Shown: positions 8,216 through 16,874 of the stretch, in pieces | Layout of the letters: each line of letters starts with the position of its first letter | Position numbering within the stretch: position 1 is the first letter of the stretch | Source of the DNA: Ponticaulis profundi | Lineage (GTDB): Bacteria; Pseudomonadota; Alphaproteobacteria; Caulobacterales; Hyphomonadaceae | Assembly (NCBI RefSeq): GCF_042659465.1 | Contig: NZ_JBHSSW010000066.1 | Coordinates: 681,094-745,093 of the forward strand | Direction: 5' to 3' | Length of the DNA: 64,000 nucleotides | Translations under genes and position numbers: made by a program | The notes under the pieces: model-generated | What the model was told of the DNA's origin: nothing | Seen by the model: the letters and a program-made list of their open reading frames with translations, nothing else | The model's database searches: none

Positions 8216-9022
8216 ATGTTTTCAGCTGATCCCGTCTACCTGCAACTTCTGCAACGCATTCTGGATGAAGGTGTGACACGTGGAGATCGCACGGGAACCG
8301 GCACAAAAGCTGTGTTTGGACACCAGATGCGGTTTGATCTGTCTGAGCGCTTCCCGCTGCTGACCACCAAGAAGCTCCACCTGAAGTCGATTATCTACGA
8401 GCTCCTCTGGTTTCTCGAAGGTGACACGAATGTGCGCTATCTGCAGGAAAATGGGGTGTCCATCTGGGATGAATGGGCCAATGCAGACGGTGAGCTCGGC
8501 CCTGTTTACGGTAAACAATGGCGCTCCTGGGCGGCACCGAATGGGCAATCAATTGACCAGATTTCATGGGTCCGAGATGAGATCCGCACCAATCCGAATT
8601 CACGCCGTCTGATCGTTTCTGCCTGGAACCCGGCAGATGTGAACGACATGGCGCTCCCGCCTTGCCACTGCCTGTTCCAGTTCAATGTCATGGATGGCAA
8701 ACTCAACTGTCAGCTCTATCAGCGGTCAGCTGATGTGTTTCTCGGGGTACCGTTCAACATTGCCTCTTACGCCCTCCTCACCATGATGATGGCACAGGCA
8801 ACAGGTCTCAAGCCGGGCGAGTTTGTGCACACGCTGGGCGATGCCCACCTCTATCTGAACCATATGGATCAGGCGAAAGAGCAGCTCACCCGCACCCCGC
8901 GTGAGGCACCTGTGATGCGGATCAATCCTGGCAGAACGGATATCTTCGGCTGGGAACGGTCCGACTTCAAACTGGAAAACTATGACGCGCACCCGACAAT
9001 TCGTGCGCCGATTGCCGTCTAA
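8216..9022 (+). CDS. thyA: Thymidylate synthase
   Basis: Makes dTMP from dUMP using methylene-tetrahydrofolate. The protein is 268 residues, close to the 264 of E. coli. The conserved N-terminal RGDRTGTGT loop (22-30), the LLTTKKLH segment and the catalytic cysteine in LPPCHCLFQF (C150) are present, as is the C-terminal RAPIAV that closes the active site. An AGGA binding site lies nine bases before the ATG. The dihydrofolate made in this reaction is recycled by the folA product encoded 2 kb downstream. Confidence 0.97.
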   Translation: MFSADPVYLQLLQRILDEGVTRGDRTGTGTKAVFGHQMRFDLSERFPLLTTKKLHLKSIIYELLWFLEGDTNVRYLQENGVSIWDEWANADGELGPVYGKQWRSWAAPNGQSIDQISWVRDEIRTNPNSRRLIVSAWNPADVNDMALPPCHCLFQFNVMDGKLNCQLYQRSADVFLGVPFNIASYALLTMMMAQATGLKPGEFVHTLGDAHLYLNHMDQAKEQLTRTPREAPVMRINPGRTDIFGWERSDFKLENYDAHPTIRAPIAV

Positions 9023-9135
9023 AATTCGTAGCGCGACAATACGTCAAATGGCTGTGTCATTGTACTGACGCTTTTCCTCCTTAATTCTAGTACTGGCGAT
9101 AAGGTTATTCGCTGGGAAAATGTGGAGGACTCGAT

Positions 9136-9984
9136 ATGACCATTCATGCGGCCCTGACGGAAGGCGAATTCAGCCTCAAGGAATCACTGACATTTGCATG
9201 CCGCCTGGCTAAGCGGCTCAACACCAATCTCGTCGGCATCTCCGCCATGCCAGATCCGGCCCGTGCCGTTCTGATGACGGGCGTGACCATGCACGGTATG
9301 ATGGTCTCCTCAGGCGCCACTCTCGCCGAAGGCATTCGCGAAGCTCAGGACGAAGCCAAAGGCAAGCTCGAAGCGCTATTCAAAGAAGTATGCACCGCCG
9401 AAGGCATGCCAACCGACCAAACCTCGGTCGAGCACCATATCGGCCTGCCATCGGATGTATATCCGCGTGTCACCCTACTCTCCGATGCGTTCGTGACCCC
9501 GCACGAATGCGTTAGCGTCGGCAATGACCATGGCCTCGCTTTCGAATCCATGCTGCTCGACAAACGCCAGCCCGTCATTGCCTGCGGACTTGAAACAGAT
9601 CCTGTGCTCGACACGGTCATCATTGCCTGGGATGGCAGCCCGGAAGCTGCTCGCGCCGTACGCTTTCACACCGGCATTCTGAAATCAGCAACAAAGATCA
9701 TCATTGCCCAGAATGCAGAACGCATCGACAGCAAGGATCTGGACGGCGCAGAAGATCCGGCAATAGTCATCGATTATCTCTCGAAACTGGGCCTCAGCGC
9801 AGAAATTCAGGGCTTTGATGGCAAGGTGGCAGACGGTCTACTCAAGCTGGCAGAGACCCACAATGCCGGTGTCATCATCGCAGGTGCATATGGCCACTCG
9901 CGCATTGAAGAGTTCATCTTCGGTGGCGTCAGCCGCTCCCTCCTTCGTGCAGAACATGGCCCAGCGCTGGCTCTCGCCCACTAA
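9136..9984 (+). CDS. Universal stress protein family protein
   Basis: A 282-residue protein built from two UspA-like halves. The second half ends with the ATP-binding loop pattern GAYGHSR...FGGVSR (about 250-267), the Gly-x2-Gly-x9-Gly-Ser type of the ATP-binding class. The first half keeps the fold pattern (ESLTFACRLAKRLN...) but lacks this loop. GGAGGA precedes the ATG. Such proteins are usually induced by starvation or respiratory stress; nothing in the promoter region identifies the regulator. Confidence 0.8.
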   Translation: MTIHAALTEGEFSLKESLTFACRLAKRLNTNLVGISAMPDPARAVLMTGVTMHGMMVSSGATLAEGIREAQDEAKGKLEALFKEVCTAEGMPTDQTSVEHHIGLPSDVYPRVTLLSDAFVTPHECVSVGNDHGLAFESMLLDKRQPVIACGLETDPVLDTVIIAWDGSPEAARAVRFHTGILKSATKIIIAQNAERIDSKDLDGAEDPAIVIDYLSKLGLSAEIQGFDGKVADGLLKLAETHNAGVIIAGAYGHSRIEEFIFGGVSRSLLRAEHGPALALAH

Positions 9985-9987
9985 GAA

Positions 9988-10022
9988 CGAAAAGAGCCTG
10001 CGCAAACACGCAGGCTCCTTCC
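9988..10022. terminator. Convergent intrinsic terminator
   Basis: GAGCCTGCG (9994-10002) pairs with CGCAGGCTC (10009-10017) around a six-base loop. The minus-strand side is followed by TTTTCG, so it serves the small gene at 10044 best. On the plus strand it is followed by CTTCC, so it is weaker for the stress-protein gene. Confidence 0.75.
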
Positions 10023-10043
10023 CCCTCACGCATAGCCGCACGG

Positions 10044-10250
10044 CTAGCGCCCCATTGGCTCTCCGGATGCCAGTTCCAGCATTGGTTGTTCTGGCGTATC
10101 GGCGTCCGCACTTAACGCTGGCTTCGTAGCCTTCTCGAAGGCCTCATTGATGTATTCGAAAGTCTGTTTCAGTTCTTTCCCCAGATGGGAAATACCAAAC
10201 ACCACACCGCTTGCGATCAATAAGCACAGCAACGCGTATTCCAGTTTCAT
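10044..10250 (-). CDS. Flp-pilin-like small membrane protein without leader
   Basis: A 68-residue protein. Its first 36 residues (starting MKLEYALLCLLIASG and running through LGKELKQTF) resemble the mature part of Flp/Fap pilins: a Glu-Tyr pair at the start of a hydrophobic helix, then an LG..L...F segment. A normal Flp precursor has a basic leader ending in Gly before this point. Here the frame upstream of the ATG at 10250 has no other start codon before an in-frame stop, so the leader is absent. The tail is Pro/Glu/Ala-rich. Either a single-span membrane protein that converged on this pattern or a degenerate pilin. Confidence 0.55.
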   Translation of the reverse strand: MKLEYALLCLLIASGVVFGISHLGKELKQTFEYINEAFEKATKPALSADADTPEQPMLELASGEPMGR

Positions 10251-10330
10251 CTGCCCACCCCGTGTGTCATTCCAGATCAGATGACACTCAGGATGCAGGC
10301 CTTAGGCCAACCCTGTGTTGTATTTTAATC

Positions 10331-11125
10331 TCAGGCCGCCTGCGGATCCACTTCTCCGCGATTTTCGCGCATCCGCATCATGTAGGAAACGATCACAGCG
10401 CCGACCATTTTGCCAATAACGAACACCACCCAGTTGGCAAAATGGAACTCGGATCCGGGTTCTGCGATCCCTGCCATCACCTTTGCAAGGTCAGCACCAT
10501 AGAGGAAGACGGTCGTATCGATCGGCGCGGCCAGCGCGCTTGACAGCAGGATCCGTGTCGACAGCCGGTATTTGGTGAAGGTGAACAAAAGCCAGTCCGC
10601 TGTCTCGGAAATGGCAAAGGCCAGTCCCGACGCAATCGCAATCACCGGCCATGAATAATAGAAAGACCAGGCTATCGCCACGGCCATCAGGATCAGCACC
10701 TTATGGCCCATCTCCCGTTGCACGAAGTCGCGTAGAACGAAGACCAGACCTGTGACCATCGTCAGCGGATTGATCTTCACGCCGTGCTCAAACATGTCAT
10801 TCGGCGCAATGAACTCAAAACTTGGCACGGTTCCGAAAGACCAGTTCAGGAATGGAATGACAGCGACATAGGCATAGGCCCATGCGCGGCCATTCAGCTT
10901 CCAGATCAGCGCCGCTGTCGCGATCACGACCAGAAACACAATCGCCGCATGGAAAGCTGTGCCAGGATTGGACAGGTCGAAAATCGTCTGAATATCGGCG
11001 CGGTAAACCATGGCCGAAATGAACTGATCCAGAACCGATACAGACGGAGCGCTCAAATCCCATCCTCCCCAAGAAAGCACTTGCATGGCATTGCCAACGC
11101 AAGTCACAAGCAAGATTGCTAGCAT
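10331..11125 (-). CDS. VUT family (YhhQ-like) membrane transporter
   Basis: A 264-residue multispan protein with about six or seven hydrophobic helices. The segment VFVLRDFVQREMGHK (about 125-140) and ISETADWLLFTFTK match the VUT/YhhQ family, whose characterised members carry queuosine precursors (7-deazaguanines) into the cell. The substrate here is inferred. The start is uncertain: ATG at 11125 has no clear binding site, and ATG at 11086 would give a 251-residue protein. It diverges from folA with almost no intergenic space, so the two promoters must overlap. Confidence 0.7.
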   Translation of the reverse strand: MLAILLVTCVGNAMQVLSWGGWDLSAPSVSVLDQFISAMVYRADIQTIFDLSNPGTAFHAAIVFLVVIATAALIWKLNGRAWAYAYVAVIPFLNWSFGTVPSFEFIAPNDMFEHGVKINPLTMVTGLVFVLRDFVQREMGHKVLILMAVAIAWSFYYSWPVIAIASGLAFAISETADWLLFTFTKYRLSTRILLSSALAAPIDTTVFLYGADLAKVMAGIAEPGSEFHFANWVVFVIGKMVGAVIVSYMMRMRENRGEVDPQAA

Positions 11126-11154
11126 TGCTCGACACGGAAATACAGTTCAACGAA

Positions 11155-11694
11155 ATGGCCGAACACGCGACAATTCAAAAGCCTTGCTTGGCGATCATCG
11201 TCGCCATGGCTGAAAATCGGGCAATCGGAAAAAACGGCGATATGCCGTGGCGCCTGTCTGCAGATCTCAAACGCTTCAAAGCACTGTCGTCTGGAAAACC
11301 TCTTATTATGGGGCGGAACACCTGGGAAAGCTTGCCGAAACGCCCTCTCCCCAAACGTCCGAATATCGTGGTCTCACGCAACTCGGATTATCGTGCTGAC
11401 GGAGCCTGGCAGGTTGCCAGTGTTGAGCACGCCATTGCCATCGGGGAAGCCATGTCGACCGAGAAATCGCTTGATGAATTCTTCATTATCGGAGGCGCAA
11501 CGCTTTATCAGTCAGCCCTGCCATATGCGGCACGCCTCTATCTGACAGAAGTTGCGGCGTCACCGGATGCGGACACCTTCTTCCCGGCCTTTGACGAAGA
11601 CGAGTGGGACTGCGTTGAGACACAATACCTTCCGTCGGATGACCGAAATGATTACCCGACACGTTATCGCAAACTGATTCGGAAATCGCTTTAA
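11155..11694 (+). CDS. folA: Dihydrofolate reductase
   Basis: Reduces dihydrofolate to tetrahydrofolate with NADPH, closing the cycle opened by ThyA. The signature IGKNGDMPWRLSADLKRFK is complete, including the Trp and Asp of the active site, followed by MGRNTWESLP and the FIIGGATLYQ nucleotide-binding segment. With the ATG at 11155 the protein is 179 residues; a TTG at 11116 would add 13 residues but overlaps the divergent transporter gene. No strong binding site precedes either start. Confidence 0.95.
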   Translation: MAEHATIQKPCLAIIVAMAENRAIGKNGDMPWRLSADLKRFKALSSGKPLIMGRNTWESLPKRPLPKRPNIVVSRNSDYRADGAWQVASVEHAIAIGEAMSTEKSLDEFFIIGGATLYQSALPYAARLYLTEVAASPDADTFFPAFDEDEWDCVETQYLPSDDRNDYPTRYRKLIRKSL

Positions 11695-11696
11695 CT

Positions 11697-12530
11697 TCAG
11701 ACCAGTTTCAGCGACTTCTGACGCTTCGGATTAAATTGATCCAACCAGGCCTCTGCGAGACCGGGCAGCCAGCGCAGCGTTTCATCTGCAACCGCCAGCG
11801 CCTCAAGGCTCGAGAATGTACCGAGACGCGACATACGGACCAATGCTGCAAGATTATTGCGGTGTTGCGGGAAACTCAGCCCGACAAAAGAGGCCATCGT
11901 CTCCGGGTCTTCCGTGTAAATCTGCTCTTCGGCCAGTACCAGCGCAAAAGCCCCGTCTAGCGCCGTCTGCGAAAACAAGCGGCTGGTCGCGTGAACGCGG
12001 GTTTCGGTTGAGATCGCTTTCAGGCGTTGCTGCAAGCTGGAAAGCTTTCCGGGCAGATCGACCAGAAACGCATTGGCGACAGCCGTTGTCAGTTTTTGTG
12101 GCGCGATGAGGCGTTTCAGATCCCTGCCCGCCACAACAACACTGTTCACGCCAATTCGAAATCGTGGATATGAAAAACAGCCGTCTTCCGGAAAAATATC
12201 GGTCCAGGCATAAACCTGAATATGGCATGCCCCGAAGTCCGGATGCTCTTTCTGCAGTCTCAGCGCAGCGGCGGCGCAGAACAGATCAATGCCAAGCGCC
12301 TGAGTCGAATGGCGCAGTACAATGATGAATTCAGGCTCCCGGCCCTGATTTCGCGCAACCGGCCCGGTCAGGTAGACACTATGCAGATCATCGGCAAATC
12401 GTTCATGCGCCAGATCAATCGCACTCTCAGCTAGCGTCAGAACATTGACCGGCAGTTCGGTCGACATCAGCGCACCATTGAGAATTCGCCCCCATGGGTC
12501 CTGAGACCAGAGATACGGTCCCATACTCAT
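11697..12530 (-). CDS. Nucleotidyltransferase-like protein of unknown function
   Basis: A 277-residue cytosolic protein that I do not recognise with confidence. Near residues 45-70 the segment HSVYLTGPVARNQGREPEFIIVLR resembles a nucleotidyltransferase fold (a strand-Gly-Ser/Pro-x-Ala-Arg turn then an acidic strand), but the usual double Asp is not clean. The C-terminal half is helical and could be a substrate-binding bundle. Its ATG (12530) overlaps the stop of the upstream oxygenase gene in an ATGA arrangement, so the two are translationally coupled and probably work together. Confidence 0.6.
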   Translation of the reverse strand: MSMGPYLWSQDPWGRILNGALMSTELPVNVLTLAESAIDLAHERFADDLHSVYLTGPVARNQGREPEFIIVLRHSTQALGIDLFCAAAALRLQKEHPDFGACHIQVYAWTDIFPEDGCFSYPRFRIGVNSVVVAGRDLKRLIAPQKLTTAVANAFLVDLPGKLSSLQQRLKAISTETRVHATSRLFSQTALDGAFALVLAEEQIYTEDPETMASFVGLSFPQHRNNLAALVRMSRLGTFSSLEALAVADETLRWLPGLAEAWLDQFNPKRQKSLKLV

Positions 12531-13195
12531 CTCGCGCCTCCAGGTGCCTGCCACATCAGCGTCAGGTTCATGGCAATAGAGATGCGTTCGCCGAGACCGG
12601 AATGCGGCCGAACGGCATGACGAAGCCAGCTTGGAAAAATGATCAGCTCACCAGCCTCAGGCATGATTGCGACCTGAGACTCGGCACCAGCGCCGGAAGC
12701 GCCCTTCCAGAGCACATTCGGGTGCTGCATATGTGCCATCGGATAACGTGGATCTTCCACCACAAAATGGCCATCCTTCGGCTCGCCGCCGGATGCACCC
12801 ATGTCGACGTAAAACACCGCGGACGCAAAAGATCCGGGATGACAGTGCTGCGCGTTGGCATCACCTGCACGGTTCACATTTGCCCACATATCGACGGCCC
12901 AACCGGGCCGCATGTGCGTGCCATCCATTTGCTGCACATCCAACTGGTCTTCCAGAATGCTTGAGGTCATTGAGACCAGCATCTGCGCTGGCTCACCTGC
13001 CCATCGATCCATGCCGAGTTCTGAATGCCAGCCTCCAAAATTGGAGCGTTTTATCCCCGCCTGTGCGCGTTTGTGCTCCAGAATAGCGTCCTTGAGCGGT
13101 TGCACGAGCTTGCTCAGCTCCGGGTGCCTGGCCCGGATCAGGGGCGTGGAGAACAATTGTTCTGATACGAGACTTTTTTCAGTTTCTTGCGTCAT
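12527..13195 (-). CDS. 2OG-Fe(II) oxygenase family protein
   Basis: A 222-residue protein of the group typified by Pfam 2OG-FeII_Oxy_5. The iron ligands appear as HCHP (H117 and H119) in front of a strand, and H193 in IIFPSWLRHAVRP, with R204 positioned to bind 2-oxoglutarate. Members hydroxylate proteins or small molecules; the substrate is unknown. It is the first gene of a two-gene unit with the nucleotidyltransferase-like gene. A second member of the same family, fused to TPR repeats, lies at 38698. Confidence 0.8.
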   Translation of the reverse strand: MTQETEKSLVSEQLFSTPLIRARHPELSKLVQPLKDAILEHKRAQAGIKRSNFGGWHSELGMDRWAGEPAQMLVSMTSSILEDQLDVQQMDGTHMRPGWAVDMWANVNRAGDANAQHCHPGSFASAVFYVDMGASGGEPKDGHFVVEDPRYPMAHMQHPNVLWKGASGAGAESQVAIMPEAGELIIFPSWLRHAVRPHSGLGERISIAMNLTLMWQAPGGAR

Positions 13196-13300
13196 AAGTC
13201 ATACCGAAGCCAAACTCGTGCCAACTGGCAAGCTTCGCTTGGGAGTTTCCCACGACGAAAGCACCGGTTTGCACATCTTAACCTAATCTGGCTTGGTATA

Positions 13301-14464
13301 TTATTCGAAAACGATTTTTGGCTGCGCCTCTGGCGCCGCGTTCGCAAGTTCGTTCAACATTCGCTCTGCAATTTCGGCATATAGCTCGGACTGACGACTG
13401 CCAGACATCTGACTATCTACATGGCCCGCATCACCCGCAGCACGGATTTCCGGCAGAAGCGGAACCTCTCCCAACAACGGAATGCTGAGCGTTTCAGCCA
13501 TGCGACGTGCGCCGCCTTCTCCGAAAATGAAAGTACGATTGCCCGAAGCGGGGTCTTCAAACCAGGCCATGTTTTCCACGATGCCCAGCACCGGAACATT
13601 GGTTTTACGGAACATGGCGACGCCACGCCGCACATCGGCTAGCGCGACCTCCTGCGGTGTCGAGACGATCACAGCACCCGACAGCGAAACCTTTTGAGCC
13701 AAAGTCAGCTGTGCATCACCGGTTCCAGGCGGCGTATCAATAATCAGAAGATCCAATTCTCCCCAATCGACGTCTTTCATCATCTGTGAAATCGCGCTCA
13801 TGACGATCGGTCCTCGCCAGATCATAGGCGCATCGACGTCAGAGACATAGCCGATCGACATTAGCTTCAGCCCCAGCGCCTCAACGGGCTTCAGCTTTTT
13901 CTCTTCCGTATATTCCGGCTGCGTGTCAGTGGTGCCGGTCATGGTTGGAATAGACGGGCCGTACACATCCGCATCCAGCACACCGACTTTCAGCCCCATC
14001 TGCGAGAGCGCCATGGCCAGATTCAAGGCGGTGGTCGATTTTCCGACGCCGCCCTTGGCGCTGGCGACGGCAACGATATTCTTCACATTAGGAAGAGACA
14101 GGATATTGCCCGGACTGGGGCGCGATGGATCCGTCTGTGCTTTCACGGAGCCAGAGAGATTCGCTCCTTTACGAATCCGCTGCGTGCCTGAAGCAGGCGG
14201 TGTTTTGCTCGTACCAGTTGCGTTGTTGGCGGTCAAAATGACGCGGACATCACCCGCCCCTTTTATACCCCGCAGAACCTGTTCAATTTCGTATCGATCG
14301 CGCTCTGCCGCTTCCAGTTCAGCAGGTGTCGCCAGCAGCGCCAGCGTCACATTCCCATTCTCCTGAACGAGCAGGCTGTCCACACGTTCAGGCGCAACAC
14401 CGTGATTTGTGAGAGTCTGACGAACAGAATCCTCTGAAAGTCGACTGCTTTTAAAGAAACGCAT
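13301..14464 (-). CDS. apbC: Mrp/ApbC Fe-S cluster carrier ATPase
   Basis: A 387-residue P-loop ATPase of the Mrp/NBP35 type that transfers Fe-S clusters to apoproteins. It has an N-terminal MIP18/DUF59-like domain (about 8-80), a linker, then the deviant Walker A SAKGGVGKSTT (135-145) and LLIIDTPPGTGD. The CPxC cysteine pair found in many relatives is not visible: the region reads ENMAWFEDPASGNRTFIFGEGG. From memory this loss is common in alphaproteobacterial members. ATG at 14464 is preferred to an upstream start at 14494 because the domain begins there. It is divergent from hflK with 99 bases between. Confidence 0.9.
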   Translation of the reverse strand: MRFFKSSRLSEDSVRQTLTNHGVAPERVDSLLVQENGNVTLALLATPAELEAAERDRYEIEQVLRGIKGAGDVRVILTANNATGTSKTPPASGTQRIRKGANLSGSVKAQTDPSRPSPGNILSLPNVKNIVAVASAKGGVGKSTTALNLAMALSQMGLKVGVLDADVYGPSIPTMTGTTDTQPEYTEEKKLKPVEALGLKLMSIGYVSDVDAPMIWRGPIVMSAISQMMKDVDWGELDLLIIDTPPGTGDAQLTLAQKVSLSGAVIVSTPQEVALADVRRGVAMFRKTNVPVLGIVENMAWFEDPASGNRTFIFGEGGARRMAETLSIPLLGEVPLLPEIRAAGDAGHVDSQMSGSRQSELYAEIAERMLNELANAAPEAQPKIVFE

Positions 14465-14563
14465 ACTTGAAGCCCCGTCGCAGGAAAGGCACATACATAT
14501 CTAGAAGTTCGAGATCAATTCCACACATGATGTGGATCAGAGGTAATTAAAAGGAGTGGCTGA

Positions 14564-15679
14564 ATGCCATGGAATGACCAAAAAGGTGGAAATGGAGGCC
14601 CGTGGGGCTCCGGAGGTGGTTCCGGAGACGACAAAAACGGATCTCCATGGGGCCGGCCATCCGGTGGCGGACAGCAGGGTCCTGACCTGGAAGATCAACT
14701 ACGTAAAGTGCAGGACCGCTTCCGTGGTTCCTTTAAAGGTCGCGGAAATGGCGGCGGCAGCGGTGGCGACGGCGGCGGAAAAGGCCTCGGCATTGCTGGT
14801 ATCGGCTTTCTGGCTGTCGCACTTTTGCTGGGCTGGGGCGCAACAGGTGCTGTCGTTGTCGACGCTGGCGAACAGGCGGCCGTCTTCCAGTTCGGTAAGT
14901 GGAAACGCAATCTGGGCGCGGGTATTCATTTTCACCTGCCAAGCCCGATTGAATCGCACGAAATCATTCCCGTTGAATCTCAGCAGGAAGTCCGGATCGG
15001 CAACACTTTGAATGAAAGCCTGATGTTGACCGAAGACGAAAACATCGCGGACGTTCAATTCTCGGTTTTCTGGAAGGTCAAATCCGATCAGCCGCAGAAT
15101 TTTATTCTCAACGTGAAGGATCCTGACGAAGCGGTCCCACTCGTCGCGGAATCTGTGATGCGTGAAGTTGTCGGTAAATCCGAATTGCAGCGCGTAATCA
15201 CCACCGAGCGCGCCGAGGTCGCCCGCCAGGTTAAGGAACAGACACAGGCTCTGCTCGACGAGTATGAAGCCGGCATCGAAATCATCGAAGTCCAGATTGC
15301 AAAAGGCGACCCGCCTCAACAGGTCATCGAAGCGTTTAACGACGTCAACGTCGCCCAACAGGACGCTGAACAGTTGATCAACCAGGCTCAGCGTTACGCC
15401 AATCAGGTCGTTCCTGAAGCCCGCGGTGAAGCATCCCGTATGCTGCAGGAAGCCGAAGGCTATCGCGACCAGGTGATTGCGAATGCGACCGGTGAAGCAT
15501 CTCGTTTCGATCAGATTTACGAAGAGTATCGCAAAGCTCCGCGCGTCACGCGGGAACGTATGTATCTTGAGACCATGGAAAATGTCCTGAAGCGTACCGA
15601 CAAGATGATCCTGGATAACAACTCAGGTGCCGTTCCTTACCTGCAACTCGACCGCTCTGGTCGTCCAAACGCGAACTAG
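14564..15679 (+). CDS. hflK: HflK subunit of the FtsH-associated HflKC complex
   Basis: A 371-residue membrane protein. It has a glycine-rich cytoplasmic N-terminus (about 1-70), one transmembrane segment (about 75-98, IAGIGFLAVALLLGWGATG), and then an SPFH/Band-7 domain followed by a long Ala/Glu/Gln coiled-coil (about 260-320). HflK and HflC form a large periplasmic cage around the FtsH protease and modulate membrane-protein turnover. AAGGAG precedes the ATG. hflC follows 12 bases later. Confidence 0.95.
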   Translation: MPWNDQKGGNGGPWGSGGGSGDDKNGSPWGRPSGGGQQGPDLEDQLRKVQDRFRGSFKGRGNGGGSGGDGGGKGLGIAGIGFLAVALLLGWGATGAVVVDAGEQAAVFQFGKWKRNLGAGIHFHLPSPIESHEIIPVESQQEVRIGNTLNESLMLTEDENIADVQFSVFWKVKSDQPQNFILNVKDPDEAVPLVAESVMREVVGKSELQRVITTERAEVARQVKEQTQALLDEYEAGIEIIEVQIAKGDPPQQVIEAFNDVNVAQQDAEQLINQAQRYANQVVPEARGEASRMLQEAEGYRDQVIANATGEASRFDQIYEEYRKAPRVTRERMYLETMENVLKRTDKMILDNNSGAVPYLQLDRSGRPNAN

Positions 15680-15691
15680 GAGATAGCGATC

Positions 15692-16603
15692 ATGAGAGTT
15701 TTATCTATTGTCATCCTCGTCGCGATTGGCGTTCTGGCCCTGATCGGGATGAATTCATTCTATACCGTGCGCCAGGACTATCAGGCGCTAATCCTCGAAT
15801 TTGGTAACCCAGTTGCTGTTCGAAACGAATATGATGTGAACGAACAGGGCCAGGAAATCGACGAGGCCGGTCTCTTCTTCAAACTGCCTTGGCATGAAGT
15901 GATCTATCTGGATCGCAAGAATATGGGCACGGATATCGCCGACATCGAGGTTCTGGCTTCTGACCAGCGCCGCCTGTCTGTCGATGCCTTCGTCCGCTGG
16001 AGAATCACCGACCCGCTGAAATTCTACCAGCGTCTACGTTCCGAGCGCGCCGCGACCAGCCAGCTGCAGCGTTTCACCGAATCGGCGATTCGTGACGCAC
16101 TTGGTCAGGTACCGGTTCCGGAAATCGTCTCCGGCCAGCGTGGTCAGCTCATGTCAGATATTCGTGAGACCGTGAACGGTACGTTGAACGGCACTGGGAT
16201 TGAGATCATCGACGTGCGTCTGCGTCAGGCCGACCTTCCAGCTGAAGTGGCTGAAGGTGTCTACAACCGGATGCGGACAGAGCGTCAGCAAGTGGCTCAG
16301 GGTATCCGCTCTGAAGGTGAGGAACAGGCTCGTCTGGTTCGCGCCCGCGCCGACCGTGAAGCAACCGTTCTGAAAGCGCAGGCGCGTGAGCAGGCAGAGC
16401 AGATTCGCGGTGAAGGCGACGCACGCCGGAACGACATCTATGCAAACGCCTACTCGAAGGATGCTGAATTCTTCCGCTTCCAGCGGGCTCTGATTGCCTG
16501 TGAGAACTCCATTGAGGATGGCACACAGGTCGTCGTGGCACCTCAGGATCTCGATCTATGTCGGGTCTTTATTGATCAGGCTCGCACAGCTGGCGGCAAC
16601 TGA
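15692..16603 (+). CDS. hflC: HflC subunit of the FtsH-associated HflKC complex
   Basis: The 303-residue partner of HflK: one N-terminal transmembrane helix (about 3-22), the SPFH domain with YQALILEFGNPV and the VDAFVRWRITDP segment, and a coiled-coil rich in Arg/Glu/Ala (about 190-255). AGGAGA lies just upstream. It ends with a short tail containing Cys residues. The pair is directly followed by a DUF2065 gene and a Do protease, an order kept in several alphaproteobacteria. Confidence 0.95.
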   Translation: MRVLSIVILVAIGVLALIGMNSFYTVRQDYQALILEFGNPVAVRNEYDVNEQGQEIDEAGLFFKLPWHEVIYLDRKNMGTDIADIEVLASDQRRLSVDAFVRWRITDPLKFYQRLRSERAATSQLQRFTESAIRDALGQVPVPEIVSGQRGQLMSDIRETVNGTLNGTGIEIIDVRLRQADLPAEVAEGVYNRMRTERQQVAQGIRSEGEEQARLVRARADREATVLKAQAREQAEQIRGEGDARRNDIYANAYSKDAEFFRFQRALIACENSIEDGTQVVVAPQDLDLCRVFIDQARTAGGN

Positions 16604-16612
16604 TCCGGTTTT

Positions 16613-16650
16613 CATGCGCGCATGCTTCTCTCATGATGAATGCGCGCATG
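16613..16650. repeat. Two copies of the palindrome ATGCGCGCATG
   Basis: CATGCGCGCATG (16613-16624) and ATGCGCGCATG (16640-16650) are each self-complementary and are separated by 15 bases between hflC and the DUF2065 gene. Together they can form alternative hairpins; there is no T-run, so this is not a plain terminator. Confidence 0.6.
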
Positions 16651-16676
16651 ATCTCGCCTTTTGAGGACGACCTCAC

Positions 16677-16874
16677 GTGTTAGTCATCGTAGTTGCACTC
16701 GGCCTTCTTCTCGCCCTCGAAGGCCTTTTGTACGCCATAGCGCCGGAAGCGATGAAGCGTTTCATCGCTATGGTGCTGACCATGCCAGACGACCAAATAC
16801 GCCAGTCCGGCATTCTGGCTGCAGCCATTGGTGCTGTGATAATTTTCATTGCTGCGCGCTTCCTACGCGGCTGA
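16677..16874 (+). CDS. DUF2065 small membrane protein
   Basis: A 65-residue protein with two hydrophobic helices (about 1-20 and 45-62) joined by an APEAMKRFIAMVLTMPDDQIRQSG linker, the pattern of the DUF2065 family. It starts with GTG and has GAGGACG about eight bases upstream. The family is repeatedly found next to hflKC and Do-type proteases, so a part in membrane protein quality control is a fair inference; no activity is known to me. Confidence 0.8.
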   Translation: MLVIVVALGLLLALEGLLYAIAPEAMKRFIAMVLTMPDDQIRQSGILAAAIGAVIIFIAARFLRG

